Shown here: piece after piece, positions 50,101 through 62,100 of the stretch
Layout: every line of letters begins with the position of its first letter
How positions within the stretch are numbered: the first letter of the stretch is position 1
Assembly (NCBI GenBank): GCA_008933995.1
Contig: WARS01000026.1
Span: forward strand, 5,160,501 to 5,224,500
Length of the DNA: 64,000 nt
Direction of reading: 5' to 3'
Source of the DNA: Datnioides undecimradiatus
Taxonomy: Eukaryota > Chordata > Actinopteri > Lobotiformes > Datnioididae
Notes under the pieces: generated by a model
The model's input: the letters and a program-made list of their open reading frames with translations, nothing else
Databases searched by the model: none
Told to the model about the DNA's origin: nothing
Position numbers and translations under genes: made by a program

Positions 50101-53100
50101 TTAGTAAGAGTTTCTTTCAAGACAAATTACAACATGACGTGGCCCAAAAAATGAATGCACTGGAGAGAAGCATACCTCCATATTTCGTGGAGTCCCTTGA
50201 AGTTTTTGCTCCAGCATTGCTAATTTGGTGTTGATGTGGCCATTGATCTCATTGTGTATGCCTTCAGAAGGCCTCTGCGCACTAATTTGAAGGTTTTTGG
50301 TTCTCAGGAGTTTTTGTAGCAGTTGCTGTCCAGTCTCAGATCTAGGTCCTTGAGTCCCAGGGTCTTGAGCCATGTTTCCAGTATTAATAAAGCTAGTGTT
50401 GTTCCCTGAAGTAACAGACTCTCCTGTTGCTTCTCGCTTTATGGCCCCAGGATGACTTTCTCCTGTACCATCGCACTGAACCTCTCCTGGTTCCTGCTTA
50501 ATGTTCTGTAGGGTAATTTTGCATAGCTCCCCTGCTCTAGAGCCATGTTGTGCCTGAGGAACATGGCTCTCTGTGACCTGCTCTGACTGCTGCAGAACAT
50601 TCATGCCCTTCTGTGGACCATTGGGGATAACTGAAACTGTCTGAGATGTTTCACTGCCTGGTGTCTGAATTTCTACTTTCAGTCCTGGACAATCAAGCGG
50701 ACTCCTGGTTCCAGGTGACCTGAGTGGAGATGCCTTGACCTGGCTGTATGGACTGCCCCTTCCAGCCCTACTGTCAGCTATAGATGGTGAGGAGACATGG
50801 GATGAATGCGGTGAGGCTGGGTGGGCCGGGCTCATCATGAAAGGACCTCTCGGAGAATATGCATGGGATGGAGAACCCTGCATTCGGCCTGTTGCAGCTA
50901 CCATTAGTGCTTGTTGGTTCTGGTTGGGAGTGGGTGGACGCATCCCCATAGCTTGATTAAATGCCTGCCTTTGTGGATCCACAGGAGAGCTGGCCAAGGG
51001 TTGACGTGGAGATGTAGGCCTTATCATACGGCCATGGTCCATTGGGGAAGAGGGCACTGGTACCTGACCTCTCATAATATGCTGCATCATCTCCCCTACT
51101 TGTGGCTGTTGCTGCACAGGGACCATCATTCCCTGCTGTATTTGAGGAGAAACACCTGGTTGTTGGCCCAACATGCCTGACTGTTGCTGAGTACCGACTG
51201 CTCCTGGCTTCCCCATTGCTCCATATGGCATCTGCTGACCTTCCATCCCTTGCATCTGCTGTCCAACTTGTGGCACCTGTCCAGGTGGGATGTGAGACCT
51301 TTGCTGGCCTTGACCCATTGGCATCCGTAGCATCTGTCCCTGTCTCTGGGCAATCATTGCCTGAATGTGCTGAATCTGCTGATTGGGAGGAAGATTACGG
51401 AGCTGAGGGTTCTGGGCAATAATAGCCTGGATGTTGATAGGAGTGCGGATCTGTCCAGGGGGAAGCCCAGGCCTTGGTGCCATCATCCCCTGCTGTTGGG
51501 CTCTCATCATGCCCATCATGGCCTGTTGTTTTTGTTGTTGGGCCAAGAGAGCCTGCTGTTGTGGACTATGGCTCATCACAATTGGCTGTGGCTGGCCAGG
51601 ATGGTTCTGGCCTATGATCTGCTGCTGCTGCTGCTGCTGCATGGTGGGATCCTGTGATTGCTGCATGGCACTTTGAACTGTTTGCTGTTGTTGCTGCTGA
51701 GCTAAGAAATCAATTGGTTTCCCTTCCTCTTTAACAGTCATCAAATGGGGCTTGTCAACACTGAGGGAACCTTGCCTCTGGAGAGTGGGCGGCAGTTGTT
51801 GTTGCTGCTGCTGTTGCTGAAGCAAACCAGATTGTTGGTTCCCAATTAAACCTGTTTGTTGTTCAGGTACAGGCTGGGCATTTGACTGTTGGTGCTGAGC
51901 CATGTAAACCTGGTTTTGATGCTGCTGCTGCTGTTGTTGTATTTGCTGCCTCCCCAAGTCAGTTTGATGATCATTTGCAGAGCCTAGCTGGGTCATCTGA
52001 TTGGGAGTCGAGGGTCCACTCTGCTGTGGTGGTGTTCTTGAATCTGGGCTGAGGATCCCACCATCTTTGGGGCCTGAGTTTAGGCCATCTGTAGGTCCCT
52101 GTGGCTGAGGTGTAATATTTCCAGCAGAGGGTGAGGAGCCCATCTGTGGTGTAGAGGGTTGAGAGAGCCCTCCTTGATCTTGGCTGGACTGAGTCATCAG
52201 CTGTGGTGGTGGTCTTTGCTGGGTCATCTGCTGTTGCTGAAGGTGGGGCAAATTCTTTGCAACATTCTGCTGCTGCTGTTGCAACTGCTGTTGAGATGCA
52301 AGCATGCGTTGGGCCAGAATGTTCTGTTGTTGTGGAGTCAATGGGACTTGGGGACCTCTGAGGCCAGGATGACCTGGAGATCCAACCATTCCCTGCTGAC
52401 CTATCATTAGCTGGGGCCTCTGCTGTTGTGATAGTGCAATCTGCTGGTTCCCCATAATCCCTGGTTGAGCTGCCATCATTGCTTGAGGATGGTTAATAGG
52501 CTGGCCTCCTGAAAGGTTCTGTGGCAGTGGAGCCACAGACTGGCCTCCAACCATTCCTTGTGGAACCTGCACCATATTCTGTTGATTTGCCTGGTTGGCT
52601 AGCATTCCCTGTTGAGTGTTTGCTTGTTGTTGGGCCATAAGTGGATTCCCCATCATACCAGACTGTGGCTGAGGGATTAAGCCAGGCTGTTGATTTGGGT
52701 GTGGCATTGGTTGCTGGCCCATCATCACCTGCTGCTGCTGTTGTTGTTGTTGCTGGAGCTTTGCCATCTGCATCCTATGTTGAAGTTGTCTTTCTTGAAG
52801 AAGCCTGGGGTCTGCACCTTGGATGCCAGGCCCCTGTGGGAAGAATCCTGCTGGAGCCCCAGGTGGACCTGGCACCCTTGCACCACTGGCTCCAAGAGTT
52901 GCTGGAAGCTGGGTTTGAGGTCCACCAATAAAGGGCTGCCCCTGGGGCATCCTGACAGGCATTCCACCTTGGGGCATCATGCCTGGGTGCTGGCCCATTA
53001 CTGGTGTTCCCTGTTGGCCCATAACCATCTGACCAGGCATCTTGGGAAACATGTGAGGGGGGGCCCCCTGGGCAGAATGGCCTGGAGCAAGAAGACCTGA

Positions 53101-56100
53101 GCCTTGCTGATGTTGCTGTTGCTTGCTTCTATACTCTGCAATAAGATTGGTATGCTCCTTCTGTTGCTTGCGTACCTAAAACAAAATATTAATAATAACA
53201 AACATAAACTTGAATATCAAGTTACCAAGTGCTTTCAGTATGGATAAATTTGAAAATCTGATATCTAGTCACCTGGTCAAGCTGTTTCTGAATTTTGCTC
53301 TGTTCTTCTGTAACCAACTTAAGTTTCTCTGCATCTGCCTCAGCAAACTCTCTGCCAGCTTTCTTTGCAGTGCGTTGCTTCGCACACAGTGCTTTGCGTG
53401 ATTTGCGGTGAACTCCTATCTGTTCCTCCAAAAATTTCAACTGCATTTGGAGCAACTGCTGGGTGTGAAGAAGCCACTCTTCATATTGGTGTTGTTCTGC
53501 ATCGTCTGTAATAGAGGACAGAAACTCAATTCATTCATAAAAAAAAGTATGGGGACCGAAATTAACATCTTTCAAATGACTAAACACATTTTTAAATATA
53601 GCTTGCACAGGAAGAACATACTGATGATTCCTTGCACAAACTGGGGAGGATTGGGTCTTGACTGGGTGGGATCACTTGTTTCTCCTTCCTGAACACAAAA
53701 AAGGCATTTAAATAAATCAGATGCACAAGACTTACAATAAAAGTAACTTATTCACTTCTGACAAGCATTACAGCATACCGTTGCAGGTCCAGATGCATGT
53801 TGGCTGGGATCTGTGCCTGGGCCAGAGGCCAACCTCTGAGCAAGCAGAGAAACTTGTTGCCTGAAGAGACAGCAAAACATAAAACACATGAATATACCTA
53901 CAGTTTACTGAGAAATTGCTTGTCAGAGTATTCATTTTCTGAAACACTGTGCAATAGGGCAGCAAAGCACCACCTGATGCTTTTTGGGATAATGTTAGAC
54001 ATTATACAGTCATACTAAACTCTAAGAGCATATAAATTCACCCTCTTTGGATGTGGAGTTGAGAACAGTCTTATAGAGTCAGGAAACCAAAGTATGTAAC
54101 ATGTAGTTCTTAAAATAATTGCTTAATAATTATTGACTACTGCAACTCCCTACTCGCTGGTCTCCCCTTATATACACGCATACCACTGCAGATGATCCAG
54201 AATGCAGCAGCTCGACTGGTCTTCAACCAACCCAAAAAAGCTCACATCACTTCTCTGCTCCAGTCCGTCCACCCCCTCATCCAGGTCTACACTCCATTCC
54301 ACTCTCTATGCTCAGCCAATGAAAGATGTCAAGTCCCAACATCACAATGGGGCCCAAAATCACAAAGCAGGCTCTTCTCCTCTGTCATCTCCCAGTGGAA
54401 TATAAAACAAATTAGTTATCTAACTCCATTCAATCTGCAGATTCTCTCACAACCTTCAAAACACTGCCCAAGAACCTACTGTTTTCCGAATACCTACTCT
54501 CGTAACAAGCACTTAATTAAAAAAACACAAACAAACAAAAAAATAAACAAGCACTCGACTTCAGCAGTACCTGTTGGTCCCACTGGACTCAAAACATTTC
54601 TTAGCCCTTGTCCACGTTGCTTTTCCTACTACATCTTTACTTGTGTTGCACCTATTCTATATGTACATCGCTTTGGATAAAAGCGTTTGCAAAATGACAG
54701 TGGCCCCAGTATGAATGCAGATCCTCTAACAAAGGTGATAAGTACATATATGAACAAATCTAAAACTAAATCTACAAAGTGAATTGACCAATTGACCAGA
54801 CACCGACCTTCTTTGTAGCGTTTTGTGACTGAGAGCAGCATTCTTCAGCCTAGACATGATACACTGTACATTTAATTGTTCAAATATCTATTGATCAGAA
54901 CTTGACAACTTGCGCAGCATTGGACTCAATGTACTACTGTACTGAAAACCATTGGAATAATTGCTGAACATCACTGCAATCTGAACAGTGTTATTTTTAA
55001 TTACTGTCGTGTTTAGTGAGGTACATTTAAACTGTGATACATGTATTTATCATTGCAAGTGCTAATATGTATTTAAATGGAGATGTGATTGCTTAGCTTA
55101 GAAAAAAAGGAAAGTTAGCGTCCACAAATATTTTAACTGAACTGAACAAAACGATTGGATTCAGGTAAGTTAGTTGTAAGTTACACCTCTAACCTGTGGT
55201 ATTGCTCATATTATCATGGGACACCAATCGCTATTTACAGCCAAATGTTTCACAGATTTTTCTGGCGAGGGGAACAGGTCTATAGAGAAAGATAACACTG
55301 GGGAGCACAATTTTTGTTGAGTTAGGTCTGACAGCTGTTGTTTAACTAATTTTTGGGTGCGGAATCCAAAACTGATCTCAGTTTTTCTCTATCACATCAA
55401 GTTTTTGAACTATAGGATCCCCGTTTTCTTAAAACATATGAAAAATACTGTACTTAACAGATATGTGCTTGTTTTATAAAAATTTTCAAATATTGACATA
55501 CAATGAAATATGAAAGAAACAGGCATGACTGCAATGTTTAACAGTATTATGTTTTTACAAAGGATATGGCTACTGTAATTATAATTGTGTGCAAGTAGTT
55601 AAGGTAAAAATTTACGTTTATAGCTCTTTCTGGAGTGTTCAACTTGAGGACTATCGCGTTTGATGCTCCAACAATAGTCAGCCATCATATGTACACTACT
55701 ACTACTACTACTACTACTACAGCTAATCAGTGGAATTTTGCTTATCTGGAGGGTAAGCTGTGGAGAAAAAACTTGACGTGCTAGAAAAAAAACTGACTGC
55801 AATTTTGGAATCAGCATGCCAATTTTAGTTTTAATCAGCATAAAAATCTAACTCAACAGAAATTTTTTTTCAAATTGTTCCCCAGTGTAATCTTGCCACT
55901 CTGTATGCCAAGACATCATGACAGATTTTCAGGTTAAACCCGCAAAAAGGTTAATACTACTATAATATCCACCACTGGTAAAGTATTGTAACGACAAGTG
56001 TGATTCAAAAATCTCACCAAAATTATCCAAACTAAGTATGTGCTGCAATTTTATGAAAACAAACATAGTTATGTTCTTTTTGCTCCCACAAGCAACTGAC

Positions 56101-59100
56101 ACAACATGTGCAACACAGGCATTCAACTGATCCCTACCATATCTGGCTCCTCCTGCAGAACTTGCCCTGCTTTGTGTATACTGTTAGAAATTTACTACAT
56201 TTACCATGACTTGTCACCTTTTAAGGTGATTACCCATAAAGCAGATACAGACCAACATGCAGACAGAGCCATGTAAATGCTATATTCACTCTCCTTTTAG
56301 CTTTGTTAGGCCCCCATCAACTCCTGTGGGAAACAGTTTGGTTCTTCAGCTGCTAAATGCTCCATTATGTTCTCTATCAGGTATCTGACTTTGTTGCACA
56401 TATAGAAAATCATAATGACTTGGTATACTCTGTCCAAACACAGTATGTTCCAGCCTTACACTTTCTTATTTTTCAGTCTTCTCTGTGAGGCAGGCACGAG
56501 CACTGCCTGGTGTCAGAAGAATGGCTGCGTTGTGACTACAGATGAAAAACCTTATGACTATTTATAACAAATATATAGGTTTTATATGAATATTAGAATT
56601 CATTTTAAAAAGTTGAATTAAAACACACTGACCAAACTTCAATACAAAAAAGTATACTAGATTTACACAAAAATACCTGTTAATGCCAGGGGGAACAACC
56701 ATTGAATCCTGTGCCAGCACTCTCTTGATACCCTTAAGTGCCACCATCTTTGCCTTAGCAATAGGATCCATAATGTCATCTGTTGGAAATTTTTCTAAAT
56801 CTGCAAAAAACATGACACAAAATCAGTTAAGATTCACAACAACATAATTATATAAAGTAATGACAGTGACAAGCCATGGTGGTTACCTTTATCTGGGAAG
56901 AAATTATTGGCTAGAGGTGGTTGTTTAACGACTGGCTGCGGCTGCTGTTGATGACTGAGACTTGTATGGATCCCTGGCTGTCCCATCCTCATCATGGCTT
57001 GCTGTTGGGCCATGTTCATGTGAGGTGGAGGTGCCATTCCGGTTCCCATAAGCCTTTGCTGCTGCAACATGTGTGGAGGTCGTGGTACCATTCCAGGCTG
57101 AGCAATCATTCCTTGGGGTGGTGGATGATGGTGTGGCAGCATTATCTGCCCAGGTGCCTGTGGATTCTGCTGCTGACTTGAGAGAGCAGGAAAATGAGGC
57201 GCTATGCCTCCTTGGTGGAGGGAACTGAGCTGTTGCTGCTGTTGCTGCTTCTGTTGTTCCTTCTTCTCGTGCTCTAGCAGATCCTGTATTAAAAGAGGCA
57301 GTTCACCATCTAAAGAGCTCTCTACTTTTGCCAAATCAACTGCAGGGGAGTGCTGTCCCCCTACATCAGGCAGCCCTAATGGATCATCAACAATATCTTC
57401 ATGTTGAGCAGCTGGAGGAAAGGGCAATGAATCAGCTTGGCCTGGCAAGGGATATGAAAGGCCCCCTAATCGAACAGAGCTGAGGGATGCTGACTGGTTT
57501 TCTTGTTGTGAAGGCTTAACTGATGGTGTGGTACCCCCAAGAAGCATTGACACAGCCTCTCCTATTTCATCTTTTACCACAGTCTGTCCTGGCTGCTGCT
57601 GAGAAGTCAGTCCTCTGTCCTCCACTTTGACCTTGGAGTTACCAACAGTTTCTACAGATGATGGCAGTTGGGTGGATCCACCAGCAGTGGCAGGGGCTGT
57701 TGTGAGACACTTCTGCCCTGGCTCTACCTTGGCTTTCTGTTCCACTTTAACAAGCACAGAGCCAGAGGAAGATGAAGGTGCAGGTGCTTCACTTTCTGCC
57801 TCCACCAGCCGCAGCTGGTCTGAGAAAACATCTTTGGGGTCTCCTTGGTCGAGCTCAGGGTCAGTGTAAGCCAGCAGATCAAACTCATCACTGTTAAGCA
57901 AGTCATCTAGGTGTGGATCAGTGGTTTCAAGGTTGTCCAGGTTGCCCAAGTCATCATCTCCTTTGTCAGGGTCCAAGTCCAGGGCCAAATCGTCTTCATC
58001 CTCCACACCTCCATCACCTGGAGCATCTCCAAGCCCGTCAAGGTCAGGCTCTTGCAGTTCCTCACTGTTTTCTACCATTGCAGGCTGGGGCCCTGTGACT
58101 ATGGCTTGTGGAAGCTGATGCTGCTCAGTACTGGGAATGTTTGGAGTTGATGTAGCTTCTTGGGGCTGCAGGTGGGGCTGTTGTGTAACTGGGCCTGCAG
58201 ATTGCTGCGGCAGTAAGACTGACCGTCCACCCTGCTGTAACCCCAGCTGTGATTCAGTGCCCTGCTCTGTTTGAATGTCTCCTGCTTGGGCTATGGTATG
58301 TTGCTGAATATAAGGTGCTGCCATCTCTTGCTGTGCGACAAAGAGACGTGGTCTAGGCTGGGGTCCACGTGGCATAAACTGGGGTCGTAAGGGTAGCCTT
58401 TGTGAGTTGTGTCTTAATTCAATGAACTGTGGTGGCGGTCCTTGACCCACTGGCTGAATGCCCTCTCCTCCATGTCCTGGTATCATGGTGTGAGGGTTAC
58501 CCAGGCCTTCCATACCCTGTATGTTGACAGCAGGGTTGAGATTGTGCCTTATGCCCATAGCCTCCATGCCAGGCTGTGGGAACCTCCTTGGACCTGCAGC
58601 CTGGCCCTGCCACTGAGGAGGGAATGGTGGACGGGCAAACATGCCCTGAGGTCTGGCAGGCCCTGGTGGCCTAAAGAACAGATGCAAAAAAAGAAATAGA
58701 TTTCACTGTATTACCAAAATTCAAATTCTAGAGGTCTGTTTATTTCCCACCAAACGTCATTCTACTTCAATAAGCTGCTTACCTTAGTGCACTGGGATCC
58801 ATGATAGCTTGGGTTCCTGTAGGTGGTGGACGAATGAGCTTGTCCTCCATACCTCCAACAACCATGGGCATCTTCCCTGGCACAGATGCCTGAGCTCCAG
58901 CAGCAGTTGCAGCAGCACGATCCTAAAGGAAGTAATAAAAGCAAAACAGATGTTCTTTTAATTTGTAATAAATGGTAAATGGTTGCTTTTCTACAGTACT
59001 TTCAACCAAAACACTTTGCAGTCCTTCCGGTTACCCATTCTCACATATCGCTTACTTTGTGATTAAGCTTGAAGCAGTCAACCTGGAGACTAAAGAACAG

Positions 59101-62100
59101 TCTCAGCTACAAAAAACACTGCATCTGTAACTTAAGTTTTTTTTCAAATAACTGTTCAGCAGAACATGTGCTTGGTGGAACTGTACTCAAGTCTTACAAA
59201 GACACCACTCTAATTGCTATGTCACACTGTGGTCAAGAAGTTACATTTTTGAGGTTTGTGTCATATTGTTCAAGATGTGTACCTGTGGATAAGGTGGTGG
59301 TGCTCTGTGGGGTTTGTCTTGTTGAAAAGCTCCAATGTCTCCTCCAGACCAGCCAGGGGATGCACTGCCAGCCGCAGCAGCAGCTGCCTCCTTCTCTTGC
59401 CTGATTGAATTTCTCTGCATTTGTTGTTTGATTAGGAATTCCCTTAGTCTCTGGCGCTAAAAAAAACAAACAAAAAAACAAAACACAAAAGATACTTATT
59501 AACAAAAACACCTAAGACATGCACAGAATGACTGGTAAACGACTAACACTTTGATACCTGTCTGTGCTTCTCCAGCTCAGAGGGGCTAAGACCTACTAAA
59601 GCAGGGTCCTGTACAGCTGAAATGTCAGGTATTTCTTGAGCTCCTGGCAAAGCTGGTTGATGAGGTGTGTCTGTAGGGCGGACAGTTGGTAGGTCTTGAG
59701 TTCCAGAAGAGGGTGGAACTCTGGAGCTGAAACTGTCTGTCCCAATCGTCTGCTGAGTTTGTGGCTGTGGTTGCTGAAGCTGGCCCTGTAACATCTGCTG
59801 CTGGGCTATTTGGAAGCTTCCTGTGCTGGGGCTGCGACTGAAAGTAGGAGGTGCTGACGGTTTACCAGAGAGAGTATCCCCTATGGAACTGCTGGTGGGA
59901 AGGTTTGGAGGTGGCTGGTTAGGATGAGGTGAGCTTTTGTAATTTGTAGTTCCCTCTGGGGCAACAGAGGGAGGACGTGGAGGTTTGTGGATACTAGCAA
60001 AAGGGTCTCTAGATTGTGGCCTTGACGGTGGCTGAGAACAGGGATCTGGGGATTGGAAACGAGGGGTAGCAGGAGACTGGACAGAGTAAGCATCATTGGA
60101 GAGGCCACCAGGAGTGTGGGGAGACTGAGAGCTGCCCTGGGACTGTGGGCTGGAGGGCACTCTAGGACAAAGTTCCTGTTGACCTACAGGATGTCTCTGA
60201 GGTCCAACTGAACAATTGTCGCCAGATTGTGGTCTGGGAGTTAGTGGTGGTTGAGTGTGGGAGTCAGAGAAAGAGTGGGAGGGAGACTGCCTGTAGCCTT
60301 CGGAGGGGTGGCTAGGGGATGCTCCAGGATGAAGTGTCCCACTCTCCCCTTGGTGCATCCGTGGTGTCATAGGTGCCTTGAATAAACCATCCCCAGAGTC
60401 TAGCATCCCAGCAGGGGAGCCAGTAGATAGGTCAGGTCTTCCAACTGCAGAAGAGCGTGGAGAAGGTGCACTCATATCAGCCCTGTACTGCCCAGTGTTA
60501 GCGGGTGAGGAAGCCACTGCAGAGGGTGATGGGGATGAACCATATTCTGGCCTTCCCATCCCTTGCTGGTTTCTGAAAGGGTCACCATAGTGGGTATTGT
60601 GAGGTGGTGAGAAGATGGGAGACTCCCCAAGTCCAGCTCCTCTTGAATGAGGACTTTCTGGAGGTCCAAGGGACTCCTGAGAGCCTTGCTGTGATTGTAG
60701 TAGATGACCCTGTTGCTGCTGCAACTGTGATCTGAAGTAGGGGTCAACCTGCTGAGCCCGTCTGGGGGTTCCAGGAGTTCCTGGTTGCATGTCAAAGGGG
60801 CCAAGACTGGCTGGCCGTCCCTGAGGAGGACCCTGTGGGCCGGAAGCAGAATAACCTGAGGATGAGGCCTGCAAGGGGCTGGCCCCAGCATTGGAGAAGG
60901 GTGTGATTGGGTGGGAGTGAGAATGGGGTGACTGAGGAGGGAACTTGGCCAAAGGATCTGTCCGGATTTCAGCTGACCCTGGGGTCTTAACAGGTCCATC
61001 TGAGAAAAAGACAGAGGATGATCCTGAATCTGGAGGAAAGGGAAATGGGCTTTCTGCAGAGCTTGGCTGGGAAGAGATTGACGTAGAGCCTGAAGGTGGA
61101 GGGATCTGGAGGTGTAAACTTGGCCGTTCTACTTTCACTCGCACTGCCTCTGTCTTCATTGGCCTGCAGACCTGACTTTCTGCCTGCTATGAAAAGAAAA
61201 GTGAAGAGTACAGGGGAAACATTACTCAAACAAAAAAGCGCCAAATCTTTCAGTCACCTTGACAATACAAAGGAATGCTCTTGCTTCAACTCACCTTCTG
61301 AGCCTTGTTGATCCTCTGAGCAGCTCGGTTATCTTTGGCCTTTTGCTATTAAAAGAAGTTGAACATTAAGATATCATTTAAGAATTTAAAACTAAAAACA
61401 TTTGTTCATAACAATAATACTTTTGCCTGTCTGCAGAAACATTGTACATTGTGTTTGGCTTAACTGGGAAAATCCTAAATGACTGTGCTAAATAAGAAAA
61501 TATTTCTGCAATCTTAGCAGTTAACTGTAAGGAACACACACTACATGGATCTCATAACCTTGAGTATGACATCAAGAACATGCTGTCAAGAGCATGATGT
61601 ATTTGCTTACATTTTGGAAATTTATGTTAAACAGCACAACAAGAAAGAATTATTATAGTTAATAAAACTTGGAGAACCTACCAGATACGGAACCTTGTCA
61701 GCAGCTGACACCTTCCTCCAGATTTTCATAATTTGCTTACAGCGACTCGCCCAGTCTGTGACAGAATAAATAGCTTAAGATCTGCACAATATCTAACAGT
61801 GTTATTTACCCCAATTTGAAAAGCAAGACTCATTGGTCTAATTACAGGTTGAATATGCAGGCATAGTATTTCTTCTACACTCACCTGGGTAGTCCTGCTT
61901 GAGAGTGGGAAAGTTGGTATTGGCATAAAGAACCGGGGAAATGGTAGAGTGTTCTCCCAGCTCTTCATCTTTCTCCCAGCGCTGGAGACTGCGCTGGTTG
62001 TAGGACAGCCCATCACCCTCTGCCTCTGTGGGGGTTGGTGGGGAAGATGGGGTGGCTGGGGTAGATGGAGTGGCCCAGGGGCTCTCCTCAGCCCCATCTG

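Larger units (their letters stand above)
53861..56676 (-). other. kmt2d: Repeat-loaded kmt2d intron (2.8 kb)
   Basis: This is the longest kmt2d intron in the window. It holds the L2 fragment (54130-54713) and the inverted-repeat element (55296-55887). The rest is AT-rich with no recognisable feature. Confidence 0.85.

Noticed and set aside
50735..53100. Many plus-strand open frames rich in Leu, Cys and Trp opposite the kmt2d polyQ exon
   Set aside because: They result from reading CAG-rich coding DNA on the opposite strand (CTG/TGC); there is no independent support.
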